From a virus, in IMG/VR virus record IMGVR_UViG_3300049203_000084, positions 1 to 62,151 of that record: DNA of 62,151 bases; one strand, 5' to 3'. Below the pieces are notes generated by a model that saw nothing but the letters and a program-made list of their open reading frames with translations, made no database searches and had not been told where the DNA came from. A program made the translations under genes and the position numbers. Shown one piece after another: positions 39,016-48,200 of this stretch. Each line of letters opens with the position of its first letter. The stretch's first letter is position 1.

Positions 39016-39470
39016 AACCACCCGCAGTCATCTTCGACATGGACGGCACACTGTGTGATGTCAGCAGCGTCCGCCACCACATCCTGGATCGCCGTCGCCG
39101 GAACTACCACGCCTTCCACTACCTCTCGGTCTTCTGCCCGCCCATCGAGTGGGTGCGAGACCGGGCCATTGACTACAACATCGAGGGCGTCACCGTCCTC
39201 GTGGTCACGGCCCGGAGGGAGCAGTGGCGGCACCTTACGGAGGCGTGGTTGTTCCAGCACAATATCCCTCACAGTGGGCTCCTCATGCGGGCGCAGGACG
39301 ATGACCGCAAGGACAAGCTGGTCAAGAGCGACATCCTGGACTCGCTGCTGGAGACCCACGACATCCAGCACGCCTACGATGACAATCCATCTATCATCGA
39401 GCTTTGGCAGGAGCGCGGGATTCCCCACACCGTGGTCCCCGGCTGGGCAGAGGAGTACATTTCAGCATGA
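39012..39470 (+). CDS. HAD-family phosphatase (PNK 3'-phosphatase-like)
   Basis: A 152-residue HAD enzyme: IFDMDGTLCD (nucleophile Asp), VLVVTARRE (motif II), Lys in DRKDKLVKSD, and AYDDNPSII (motif III). Close in style to the phosphatase half of phage polynucleotide kinase; it may repair 3' phosphates at DNA or RNA ends. No kinase P-loop is fused. Confidence 0.82.
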   Translation: MKPPAVIFDMDGTLCDVSSVRHHILDRRRRNYHAFHYLSVFCPPIEWVRDRAIDYNIEGVTVLVVTARREQWRHLTEAWLFQHNIPHSGLLMRAQDDDRKDKLVKSDILDSLLETHDIQHAYDDNPSIIELWQERGIPHTVVPGWAEEYISA

Positions 39471-39565
39471 GCGCCGAGACAATCACCAAGGACCACCGAG
39501 GGTTCGTAATCGAGACCCGTGAGAAGCACGAGGATCACGGCGATGCCCAACACGCTGACGCCTGA
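39467..39565 (+). CDS. Micro-protein of unknown function
   Basis: Thirty-two codons, MSAETITKDHRGFVIETR..., overlapping the HAD gene stop (ATGA) and running into the start of the next HTH gene. His/Asp-rich tail. Confidence 0.45.
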   Translation: MSAETITKDHRGFVIETREKHEDHGDAQHADA

Positions 39566-39794
39566 GCGCAAGGCTCTCCTGGACGAGCTGGTCAAGGACG
39601 GCTGGCCTCTGATCGAGATGCACCGGACCCACCGCTTCAGCTGGGACACGGTGCGCCGTCACCACCCGGACTACCGGGGGATGGACCAGACGGAGGCTGC
39701 CAAGCTCGGCAACACGGCGCGGCAGGTAACACTGGCAATAAGACGGAGACGCCCAACGAGGCGTGGTACGCTCACTCTTGCAACCTTGAAGTAG
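39543..39794 (+). CDS. Small helix-turn-helix protein, paralogue 2
   Basis: Eighty-three residues. LTPERKALLDELVKDGWPL and SWDTVRRHHPDYRG align with the 38806 gene. The C-terminus is extended by a basic tail (IRRRRPTRRGT). Last gene of the plus-strand region. Confidence 0.65.
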   Translation: MPNTLTPERKALLDELVKDGWPLIEMHRTHRFSWDTVRRHHPDYRGMDQTEAAKLGNTARQVTLAIRRRRPTRRGTLTLATLK

Positions 39795-39814
39795 AAAAGC
39801 AGGGTGTATCTAGG

Positions 39815-39848
39815 AAAGGCCCCCACCGAAAGGTGAGGGCCTTTTCTT
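39815..39848. terminator. Bidirectional terminator between convergent units
   Basis: aaggccc...gggcctt stem with inner ccacc/ggtg around GAAA, followed by TTTTCTTAT on the plus strand and TTTCC on the minus strand. It ends the plus-strand region and the minus-strand ParB-like gene. Confidence 0.9.
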
Positions 39849-40731
39849 ATGTCTCCTGGACGTACTGGTTGGGGTCCACCCACAGCGGGTCCAGCTCGAT
39901 CACGTTGTTCCGGGGATCGACCTCGTGGAACTCCGGCAGCTTGTTCCGGTAGCGGGTGTTGTAGTGCTTGTGGATCACCTCAGCTGCGGCCCAGCCCACG
40001 GTGCCTCCCTTGGCGTCCTTCAGCGTCCGTGCCTGCGCCGTGAGGTGACGTGGCACCTGACCCTGCAGAATGAACTCCAGGCGCTCGAACTCGATGCGCT
40101 TGCCGAAAGTGGCGATGAAGATGCCCAGACCCTCCATGATGGCGCGCGAGTAGGTGTTCCTGTCGTTCTTGTCGCCGTAGGAGCGGTGCAGGGTGCGGAT
40201 CACCTTGTCCAGCAGGTCAGGGTACTCGCCTGGAGTGCGGATGGTGGCCCCTCGGAAGACCTTCTCCAGTGTGCCGACAGCGGAGATGACGTTGAGGCTG
40301 GAGTTGTTCGCACTCTGCACGTTCAGACCGTAGGCGCTGAGCACCTTGTTGATGGCGACGGCGGCAGGTTCCTCCTCGGTCACGCGGACCTTGAAGGACT
40401 CGATGGCGCTGACCGGGCGCATCTTGTTGTGGGTGCGAAACAGCTTGGCCTCCTCCTGCAGCGTGAGCCCGGTGAAGACCTTGGTGTCGAGCAGGCCAGT
40501 GTAGTTGGCCATCCGGCAGGCTGCCATGCGGTGGCGTCCGTCGATGACGTAGGTGTGGCCGTCGATTCGTTTTGAGGCAATAAGAAGGCCCAGAGCGGAC
40601 GGCTGAAGGTCTTCAGCTATCGCCTGGGCGCGCTTCTCATCCAGCTTCCGCTGGACCCGCTCGTCAACACTGAAAGCGGTGGCTGGCAGTTGCTCCAGCC
40701 TGTTGGGCTTGTTCAAAAGGTCGATAGTCAA
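39847..40731 (-). CDS. ParB-like nuclease-domain protein
   Basis: A 294-residue protein with TTG start behind GGGGGAGCAACC. The N-terminal ParB/Srx-type fold shows AEDLQPSALGLL and the hallmark IDGRHRMAACR. The rest has no recognised motif. Such phage proteins bind NTP/DNA and may act in segregation, regulation or as nuclease. A promoter-like TATAAA and operator-like CCCTCGTGGCGTGT lie upstream at 40741-40760. Confidence 0.75.
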   Translation of the reverse strand: MTIDLLNKPNRLEQLPATAFSVDERVQRKLDEKRAQAIAEDLQPSALGLLIASKRIDGHTYVIDGRHRMAACRMANYTGLLDTKVFTGLTLQEEAKLFRTHNKMRPVSAIESFKVRVTEEEPAAVAINKVLSAYGLNVQSANNSSLNVISAVGTLEKVFRGATIRTPGEYPDLLDKVIRTLHRSYGDKNDRNTYSRAIMEGLGIFIATFGKRIEFERLEFILQGQVPRHLTAQARTLKDAKGGTVGWAAAEVIHKHYNTRYRNKLPEFHEVDPRNNVIELDPLWVDPNQYVQET

Positions 40732-40779
40732 GGTTGCTCCCCCTCGTGGCGTGTATAAACCCCACCAGAATAGAGCATC

Positions 40780-41976
40780 TTATTGGCGAGTATTGCCTTC
40801 GAGCTTTTTTACGTCGATCAATTTGCCATCCTCGACGGTGAAAACGAGGAGACCGGGGGAAGACCAGATGCCCGTAATGTTGGTGAACCAGTCCGAACCG
40901 TTGTCGGCGGCAGGGCACTGGAGCCACGTCTGGTTGGCGAGAATTGTCTTCAATTGGTAGCTGTGGAAATGCCCTGAGACAAACAATTCCGCCTGCGCCA
41001 GGGCTTGTTTTCCGGCGACTTGGCCCGCAATGAATTTCGGCACACCGTCCGCATTGTTGCTCTGGTGGCCGTGGAAAAAGCCGGTGTTGAGCCCTCCAAC
41101 GTTGAGCACCAGAGTCTCGCGGTGCGTCTCGGGATAGGCGAACTTCACATGCCCGTAGGCGTCCGAATTGAGGGAGAAGGCATCCTGGACGCTGGCCACG
41201 ATGTCGAGCCCGAAGTCGGCACTCGCATTGCCCTGCGCCTTGCCGTTCTCGCGCCACTGCATGTGGTTGCTCGGGACTCCGAAGACATCCATCTCGGGGA
41301 CCATGCGCGAGAACATGTCGGCCCCGTACATGAACAGGCGGCGGGCCACCCTGATCTGCTCGGGGAAGGAGAGGTCATTGGTGTGTTTCTGGGAGGAGGA
41401 GTTCTGCGTGTTCTCGCAGGCGTCCCCGAGGTCTCCGAAGACTATCTTTGAGGCCTTTTGCAGGCGCACATAGTCTTGGGCTTGGTGGAAAAGATCGCCC
41501 ACACGATGTTCAGTATCAACCGTCCCGCCACCTGTGTGCTGAGCCTTCCCAACTTGCGGATCGGCGTAGCAGATGGCGACAGTGCGTTGACGAACACCGC
41601 TGGGACTGACGGCCTTGGGCTTGCGTTTGAGTGCTGCTGCATAGTCTCTGAACTCCCTGATCTGGTGCGTGTATGCGGTGCGGACCACCTTGAAGCGGTA
41701 GGTCCAGTTGGGCCGGGTGACGGCGAGTTCCTGATCCACGGAGTCGCGGGTCCAGGCGTTCATGTTCTTCTTGGCCTCGACCAGCTGCAGCTCGTAGCCG
41801 TCAGGGATCGGCACACCAAGGTCGGCCACGATGGCGTTGAACTCAGCCGGTGTGGTGGCTGCCGGAGCCATCGGGACCGTGATGTACTCGGGGATGTTCT
41901 CGCGGTAGGTGACGACAGCCTGCTCCTTGGGAGCGAGCGGGGCCGTGACGCTGGTCAGCGTCTCGTGCAGGCTCAA
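40780..41976 (-). CDS. Metallophosphoesterase
   Basis: A 398-residue protein from a TTG that overlaps the previous stop (TTGA). Calcineurin-like motifs in order: ICYADPQVGK, VFGDLGDACEN, VPSNHMQW, FFHGHQSNN, VSGHFHSY. Phage enzymes of this type act as DNA-end nucleases (Mre11/SbcD-like) or phosphodiesterases. It is paired with a small HTH-like gene; the N-terminal 120 residues may be a DNA-binding part. Confidence 0.8.
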   Translation of the reverse strand: MSLHETLTSVTAPLAPKEQAVVTYRENIPEYITVPMAPAATTPAEFNAIVADLGVPIPDGYELQLVEAKKNMNAWTRDSVDQELAVTRPNWTYRFKVVRTAYTHQIREFRDYAAALKRKPKAVSPSGVRQRTVAICYADPQVGKAQHTGGGTVDTEHRVGDLFHQAQDYVRLQKASKIVFGDLGDACENTQNSSSQKHTNDLSFPEQIRVARRLFMYGADMFSRMVPEMDVFGVPSNHMQWRENGKAQGNASADFGLDIVASVQDAFSLNSDAYGHVKFAYPETHRETLVLNVGGLNTGFFHGHQSNNADGVPKFIAGQVAGKQALAQAELFVSGHFHSYQLKTILANQTWLQCPAADNGSDWFTNITGIWSSPGLLVFTVEDGKLIDVKKLEGNTRQ

Positions 41977-42230
41977 AGCCCGTCCACTTCCGTGGCAGAG
42001 TTCCTGCGCCGCCATTCGGCCACGGAGCTGTCCTTGACGACATCGCGGGAGTGGCACTCTGCTCTGAGAGCCTTTGTGAGCGCCGCCGAGGAGATGTTCT
42101 CGTTGTGGAGCGCCGCCAGGAGCGTCTTGCCGTCCTCGGTGCCCTCCCACTTCTCCAGCAGGATGTCCACGCGGTTCTTTGGTGCTACGGAGTTCCCGGT
42201 GATTGCCGAGAGGGTATCGCTAAGGGCCAT
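41973..42230 (-). CDS. Small helical DNA-binding-like protein
   Basis: Eighty-five residues; start chosen at 42230 with GAGGAGCACTCA upstream. The helix pair ISSAALTKALRAECHSR / VAEWRRRN resembles an HTH. First gene of a three-gene group with the phosphoesterase and ParB-like genes. Confidence 0.6.
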   Translation of the reverse strand: MALSDTLSAITGNSVAPKNRVDILLEKWEGTEDGKTLLAALHNENISSAALTKALRAECHSRDVVKDSSVAEWRRRNSATEVDGL

Positions 42231-42249
42231 TGAGTGCTCCTCAAACAAA

Positions 42250-42287
42250 GAATGGGCTACAAACCTGTGTAGGTTCATAGCCCATTC
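42250..42287 (-). terminator. Nested hairpin between lysis cassette and 42230 gene
   Basis: Outer arms gaatgggcta/tagcccattc (10 bp) and inner arms aacct/aggtt (5 bp) are perfect. On the minus strand TTTGTTTG follows, so it probably ends the late transcript after the holin-like gene. Confidence 0.7.
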
Positions 42288-42302
42288 TAGCAAGGTAGTA
42301 AG

Positions 42303-42566
42303 TTATACAGCTTTGTCGGTGGCAAGCCACGGGATGTGGGTGCGGATCAGCGCGTCCACAACGGGCAGCGCCATGACGCGGGTGATGCCGGAGGCGATGG
42401 CCAGCGAGGTGCCCACCCACTCGATACCGGGGTCAATTCCCGCCGCTCCGACAATGAGCGCCCAGCCGCCAGCGAGGCCCACGAGGAACTGAAAGGCCGA
42501 GCGGACGGTGGTGCGCCACGGGTGCTTGGTCTGGGTGCTCGGGGATTCGGCTTCGTACCTGCCCAT
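42303..42566 (-). CDS. Holin-like membrane protein
   Basis: Eighty-seven residues with two hydrophobic helices (about 25-45, FLVGLAGGWALIVGAAG, and 52-72) and a polar N-terminus. It follows the endolysin gene by 4 bases, the standard place for a holin. Second membrane protein of the cassette after 43377-43799. Confidence 0.7.
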   Translation of the reverse strand: MGRYEAESPSTQTKHPWRTTVRSAFQFLVGLAGGWALIVGAAGIDPGIEWVGTSLAIASGITRVMALPVVDALIRTHIPWLATDKAV

Positions 42567-42570
42567 TGCC

Positions 42571-43374
42571 CTAGCCCTTCATCCGGCTGGCTGCGTCATC
42601 GTTCACTGCCTTGGCGATGGCGTTGTAGTCAATGACCACGCCCTGCGCCACGGAGAGCTGCTTGACCAGTTCCCGGAGCGCCACCACCTCGGGCATGAGC
42701 CATGCTGCCGTGTTCTCCACGATCTTGTTGTTGTCGTGGCGGGCTTCGGCAAGGAACGCGCCGAGGTTGATCTGTCCGCCCGTTACGGCGTCCACCTTGA
42801 AGTCCAGGATTGCTCGGGCGATTTCGTTTGCAGAGGGCATGTCATCCTCCTCGGATGTTGTGATGGTCCCTGCGGATGCAAGGTTGATGGAGCCGTCCCA
42901 GTATTCGGTCATGTAGAGACGGGGGTTGACCCGGCCATAGGTGTTGGTGCCGAGGTTGTAGTTCGGAGGCAGGGCACCGACGTGGCAGTGCGGGCCGGTA
43001 CTGATTCCGGTGTTCCCGTCCGTGTTGCCGGTAATGGCGATGATCTGTCCGGCCTGTACGCGCTGGCCTGCGCTGACGAGAATCCGGGAGTTGTGGCCGT
43101 ACTCGAAGTAGGGGCCTTCTGCGCCGTCCATGTTCAGGACAACCATGAGCCCGCCATAGTGGAGGTTCCAGCCGAAGTTGTCCTCATAGGTGGAGTCGAA
43201 CTGTCCGGCAAACACCACCTCGCCGTCGCCAGCGGCCCGGACAGGTGTGCCCACAGGCGTCAGCCAGTCGTCACCGTTGTGCCCGCCTGCGGGGTTGGGG
43301 CCAAGTCCGGGGTTCCAGCCGAACTGCTGGCCCAGCCGGATGGTCCGGTCAAAGGGGAGGTAGTAGCCGCCCAT
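42571..43374 (-). CDS. Endolysin, M23-type peptidase
   Basis: A 267-residue protein. The N-terminal 150 residues are an M23/LytM domain: GGHNGDDW gives the first His and Asp zinc ligands, and TGPHCHVG the HxH pair. The C-terminal part (about 165-267) is helical and probably targets the wall or oligomerises. It cuts peptidoglycan cross-bridges for lysis. No signal peptide, so export depends on a holin. Confidence 0.85.
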   Translation of the reverse strand: MGGYYLPFDRTIRLGQQFGWNPGLGPNPAGGHNGDDWLTPVGTPVRAAGDGEVVFAGQFDSTYEDNFGWNLHYGGLMVVLNMDGAEGPYFEYGHNSRILVSAGQRVQAGQIIAITGNTDGNTGISTGPHCHVGALPPNYNLGTNTYGRVNPRLYMTEYWDGSINLASAGTITTSEEDDMPSANEIARAILDFKVDAVTGGQINLGAFLAEARHDNNKIVENTAAWLMPEVVALRELVKQLSVAQGVVIDYNAIAKAVNDDAASRMKG

Positions 43375-43376
43375 GC

Positions 43377-43799
43377 TCAGACTCCTGGTGTGGTGACAGT
43401 GATGTTGGTCTGTACTGCGGGGCAGGACTCGATGTGATCGTCCAGCTTCTTCTCGGTGCGGTTCACAGCATCTGCGAGGGATGAGCCGGAGTTGGGGTGC
43501 ATCTCGTGGTCCAGCTTGTCGATGATGGGGCCGTACTTCTCGAAGAAGGCATCGGCCTTGCTCTGGTGCGTTGCGGAGGCGGTCTGTGAGGTCTCGATGT
43601 TGGCTACCCGCTCCATCATTCCGGGGCGTCCCGGCACACCGGGCCTCTCGGGCTCGCCATTCCAGTCTTCAAGGAAGTGCTCGATGCCTTTTGTCGGGGG
43701 CCTGAGATACTTCCAGACCAGTGCCCCGAGGAACCCTGCCACACAAAAGGCCCCGAGAACGGGCGAGACTGAAATAATGTCGCTGATCCACTGGGGCAT
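43377..43799 (-). CDS. Single-pass membrane protein of lysis cassette
   Basis: A 140-residue protein with one N-terminal membrane helix (VLGAFCVAGFLGALVWKYL) and a hydrophilic, partly coiled-coil C-terminal region. It may be an alternative holin or spanin-like protein. ATG follows directly on the TAA of an 8-codon leader ORF whose ribosome site is held in a hairpin. Confidence 0.65.
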   Translation of the reverse strand: MPQWISDIISVSPVLGAFCVAGFLGALVWKYLRPPTKGIEHFLEDWNGEPERPGVPGRPGMMERVANIETSQTASATHQSKADAFFEKYGPIIDKLDHEMHPNSGSSLADAVNRTEKKLDDHIESCPAVQTNITVTTPGV

Positions 43800-43826
43800 T
43801 TACATCCCCGCCAATGCGAAATTCAT
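43800..43826 (-). CDS. Leader peptide MNFALAGM before the membrane gene
   Basis: Eight codons and TAA directly followed by the ATG of 43377-43799 (TAAATG). GGGAG lies 4 bases upstream of the leader ATG and forms the 3' arm of the 12 bp hairpin at 43831-43874, so translation could be gated. Confidence 0.4.
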   Translation of the reverse strand: MNFALAGM

Positions 43827-43830
43827 AATT

Positions 43831-43874
43831 CTCCCTGTAGAAAAGATGTATCTAAACACCAATTCTACAGGGAG
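43831..43874 (-). promoter_or_regulatory. 12 bp hairpin covering the leader ribosome site
   Basis: Perfect arms ctccctgtagaa (43831-43842) and ttctacagggag (43863-43874). On the minus strand the second arm ends in the GGGAG ribosome site. No U tract, so control of translation is more likely than termination. Confidence 0.55.
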
Positions 43875-43880
43875 GACTAT

Positions 43881-44480
43881 TTAGGTCGCGTAGATGAGGG
43901 CTAGGGAGAGCATTGCGTCCTGCACGGTGAGCGAGCCGATGTGGTCCAGGCCGACGCCGATCTGCAGGTAAACGGTATCGCCCTCGGTCAGATAGCGGGT
44001 GTCGAATACACGCCCGCTGGAGTAGGACTCGGTGGTGGTTGCGCCGTAATCCGGCAGGCCGAAGATGCCGGTGTTGGTGGCACCGATGAAGTCCCAGGCA
44101 TCAGGGCCTGTGGGACCGGGCCGCAGGGTGATCTGGCCGGTGATGTTGTAGAAGCCGCTGACCTGAATCAGAGCGTAGCCGCCCTCCATCTCGATTCCGT
44201 TGGCGTGGTTGCCGGGAGCGAAGTCGGGCTCGGGATCGCGGGAGCCGGTGTAGCCGCCCACGGTCAGCGGCACCACCATAGGCACGGTGTCTCCTGTCGT
44301 GCTGACTACATCGAACACGTCAGGAGCCGTGGCGCGCAGGCTCACGCGCTGCTCCTGCTTGTTCATGCGCTCCCCGAGGCCGTTCATGATGGAGTCAGCC
44401 ATCGCGGCTGACCACACCTCGGGGTCCATCTTGTCGAACTCGTCCGGTGTCCAGATACCGGCTGCGTTTGTAACTCCCAT
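43881..44480 (-). CDS. Minor tail protein, C1q/TNF-like (probable)
   Basis: A 199-residue protein. A short helical start is followed by a beta-rich domain (VSGFYNITGQITLRP, GDTVYLQIGVGLDH, LSLALIYAT) typical of jelly-roll tips on tail fibres. Near the lysis genes at the end of the tail module, consistent with receptor binding. Confidence 0.6.
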   Translation of the reverse strand: MGVTNAAGIWTPDEFDKMDPEVWSAAMADSIMNGLGERMNKQEQRVSLRATAPDVFDVVSTTGDTVPMVVPLTVGGYTGSRDPEPDFAPGNHANGIEMEGGYALIQVSGFYNITGQITLRPGPTGPDAWDFIGATNTGIFGLPDYGATTTESYSSGRVFDTRYLTEGDTVYLQIGVGLDHIGSLTVQDAMLSLALIYAT

Positions 44481-44493
44481 GATTCAGTCCTTC

Positions 44494-45255
44494 CTAGACT
44501 GCCGTGCCGATAAGGTTGACCCACGCTGTGCCGTTCCACAGGATGGGGATGCCGAGGTCATCGTCATAGACCATCGAGGCAAGATCGTTGGTGCTGCTCC
44601 CAAGGTCTGCGGGGCGTGTGGCTGTTGTGCAGCGGGGCAGGATGATGCGCGAGCAGTTGAAGCGGACACCATAGGAATACAGCGTCATGTACCCATAGGT
44701 GTTGTCGTTGTAATCCTCAGCGGAGAGGCTGATGTACGGGCGTCCGAAACCGTCATGGGACACCTCGATAAGTGCCAACGGTCCCGAGTCCCAGTTGCCG
44801 GAACCGATGAAGGCCACATCCGTGCCCCACATCTCGGCATCACCCTCTGAGGTCTGGCCCATGTAGGCCCACGTCTGGGTGGCCTCATCAATGTAGCCCT
44901 GCCCCGTCATGTCGGGGCCAAAGGTGTACGCCACCGGGATCGGGATGTTGCCCCCGGAAGCGGGCGTGGCAGGCAACCACCGCTGGTCCATCTGGCTCCA
45001 GGTCAGCACCTGCTTGTCCGCGACGTTGTAGGTCTGCACGTCCGCGAGGCTGGAGAGCTTCTGGCCCACAGGGTTCTGCACACTGGGGGCAGCGCCTGCG
45101 TTGATGTTGCGCTTGGGGTTGGAGTAGTCCAGACCTGCATTCTCACAGAGGCGCTTGACCACCTCCTTCAGGTGCCGGTTCTCCTCCATGAGGGCATCAA
45201 CCTCTGCGGCCCACGCCTGTGAGCCTCCCGGCAAATCCTTGTGGTTCTTAGGCAT
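44494..45255 (-). CDS. Minor tail/fibre protein
   Basis: A 253-residue protein. N-terminal coiled coil (VDALMEENRHLKEVVKRL), then a beta-rich C-terminal domain. The coiled-coil-plus-head plan suggests a trimeric fibre. Start overlaps the 45248 gene stop. Confidence 0.6.
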   Translation of the reverse strand: MPKNHKDLPGGSQAWAAEVDALMEENRHLKEVVKRLCENAGLDYSNPKRNINAGAAPSVQNPVGQKLSSLADVQTYNVADKQVLTWSQMDQRWLPATPASGGNIPIPVAYTFGPDMTGQGYIDEATQTWAYMGQTSEGDAEMWGTDVAFIGSGNWDSGPLALIEVSHDGFGRPYISLSAEDYNDNTYGYMTLYSYGVRFNCSRIILPRCTTATRPADLGSSTNDLASMVYDDDLGIPILWNGTAWVNLIGTAV

Positions 45256-48200
45256 TGCTGCTCCTCAGTGGCTGGATGTTGACCTGCTTGATGGTGCGCC
45301 CCGCGTGGCGGGCCTTCTCGTCCGCGATGGTGGCATCAGGCGGGAAGCTGGCGACGTACTCACCGATGGTGGTGTGGGGCACCGCGCTGCCCGAGACCCG
45401 CGAGTGCGACTGCGAGGCCGAGGTGATGCGGTAGTTCCGCTTGCCGTCAGTGAACCGTGTGCCTGCGGGGTACTGCCCGAAGCGGGACGGGGTGTAGAAG
45501 TCGTTGGGCAGCTCGAACGTCACATCGGCCATCGCCGCGCTGTACTCGGACGCCATTGCAGCTGCGGTGTCGTAGGTCTCCATCGCCCCTGCCATGAAGG
45601 GTGACTCGAAGACCGAATCGAAGCCTTCCTTGGCGTTGGTGGCCCCCGTGCCGACGTGGACTTCCTTGGGATCGTTCAGGATGCCCGAGCCGGAGACGTA
45701 GAGCGCCGGACGGTCACCCTCACCCTCGGAGATGCGGTAGGGAGCGCGCACCGTGTCGATGGTGGGGGCAATGATCTTGATGGCGATTTCCCCGGCCTTG
45801 CCGGTCAGGGAGACCTCGACCTTGCCGCCGTTGTCGTTCCACCACTCGGGCGCGATGATGTAGCCGTCCGCGCCGGTCACAACGTACTGTCCAGCGCCCG
45901 TGGTGTACGGGAACGGCCAGATGCCCGTCACCGGGACAGGCTGGACCAGCGAGAGGATCGAGTGGCCGGTCTCCACTGTGGTCTCGAAGACCTCGCGGGC
46001 AGCCACCTGGAACACCGAGTCGGCGCGCCAGAGCACGGCGTCGTTGGTGGTGACGGCCTTGGACTGCTGATTGACGATGGCCACCTGCTTGTACTTCTCG
46101 CGGCGCTCGGAGTCCCGGCTGAACTTGCTGAAGGTGCCACGCGGTGCGGACAGCGAGGCGATGCGCGGGGTGACCGTCAGCTTGGAGTCCAGGAAGGACA
46201 CGTCCTGCCGGGTGATGGCGCAGTATTCGTTCAGGAGCGCCCAGACGTTGCCGTCGAAGCCGGACACGAAACCGAACTCCTTGGCCGTGGCGCTCAGAGC
46301 CTTCTGGACAACCGGCAGGTCCACCGGGTGTGCCTCGGTCACCGTCAGGTAGGTGCCCCAGCGCAGCATCTCGTCCCCGGAGCCTCCTGCCGAGACGTGG
46401 GTGATGCTGGTCAGGTGCAGCACCGAGGGCATGGCGTAGCTGGCGGCAGTCGCAGCCCCGAGGTAGGCCAGCGCGCCGCTGCCCGCCAGATCGTCCGTGT
46501 GGACAATCAGCTTGCCCACCACGGCGGTGTCCGAGGCCCGCTCGATGGAGAACGTGATGCGGTAGTTGCCGTCAGCAGCCACCGAGGTGGAGTCCACCGG
46601 CACACCACCGAGGCTCGCCGTGATGAGCCCAGCCGACGTTGCCGCGACGGAGACCGCATAGGTGGTGTCCTTGGCGTCGATCATGTTCCAGGTCACGGTC
46701 GAGGTGCGCCCGGTGCCGCGCAGGCCAAGGCCGATGCTGGCCACAAGCTTGCGCTGCCGGGGGACGCTCACGGGCACGGTGCCCTCGGGCAGTTCGTGCA
46801 ATGCCGTGGTTCCGGTGACAGCGGAACCGAGGGTTTTCACCGAACGGCCATTTAGCACAGCTGTGCTGGTTGCGCCGTTGGCCTTCTCGTAGAACCGGGC
46901 CGTGGTGCTTGCGCCGTAGGAATCGACATGGCCGAAGCCGGAGGCGTAGGCGATGCAGTCACCGGGCACCTTGTCGTAGAACAGGCCACACTGCTGGCTC
47001 CAGTAGTCGATGGCCCGTGCAGCCGTCCAGACGCTCGGGGCCGCGTCGATGAACGGGAACAGGTTGCGCTCGGTGTTCAGCAGGGTCAGCGCCGTGTCCT
47101 GCGAGACGCTGGCAACGTCCGAGCCCTCGGGCAGGGACAGCCGGACAATCTCACCCTCGTAGGTGCCCACGGTGCCGTGGGAGAGCGTGTTGGTCTCACC
47201 CAGAGCGAACTCAGGATCAACGCCCTTGATGTAGCCCGCGTTGACGCTCGGAGCAGCGCCGGAGCCCTCGGCAGGGTTCAGCGGCACGGCTGAGGTGGAG
47301 ACGCTGAAGCTGACCAGCTTGCCCAGCGGGGTGCTGCCCAGTTCGGCAGGGGGAGCCGTGTAGAACAGCTCGGAGTACAGGACACCCTCAGCTGCGAAGC
47401 TGGAGGTGATGTTGTTGCCGTAGACCAGTTCCGAGGTCAAGGTGCCTGTGGCCGAGAACTCGGACGCGATGGTGCGCTCGTAGTCGAGTTCCGAGGTCAG
47501 CGTGCCGGAGGCGCTGAAGGCGCTGTCGATGCGCTTGGTGTAGGCAAGGCTGGCTGACAGTGTGCCCGAGCCACTGAATGCGGACGCGATGACGTTGCCG
47601 CCCCCAGCCACCTCAGTTGACTTTGAGGCGTGGGGAGTGCCGGTCCAGGCGTGGGTCATCCCGCTGGTGAGGGTGTCCCCATCGAAGTAGGTGCCTGCGC
47701 TGCTGGCCTGCTCCAGCAGGAAGCCATCGAAGTAGTGAACCTCGCCCACAGCAGAGGCAGTAACCACGCGCACCTTGACAGCGGCAAAGGCCGCATTGGC
47801 AGGCGCTGTGGCTGTGGTGGTCTCGCGGGTCCACTCAGTCGTGCTGTTGAGGGTATCGCCTTGGGAGCTGGAGCTGATGGAAGCACCGGCAGCGTCGTAC
47901 CAGTGCAGCGCGGAACGGATGTTCCGGGCCGTGGTGGCGGCACGGGTGTAGAGGGACACCGTATAGGCCTTGCCGCCGACAACGGGGAATCCGTTCGTGC
48001 CGGTTGGTGTGGTGGCTTCAACCGAGGTGGTGGTGCCGGAGGTGAACTTGTAGGACTCGGTGCCAACCCATGCCTGCTCGGTGGTGCGCTCGACCGTGAG
48101 CGTTCCGATGCTGGTGGTCCAGGTAATACCCACGCCTTCAGCGGACGGGTGGGTGAACAGGTTGGTCCTCGGCACACTGAGGGTGGAGGAGAGGGTGCCG

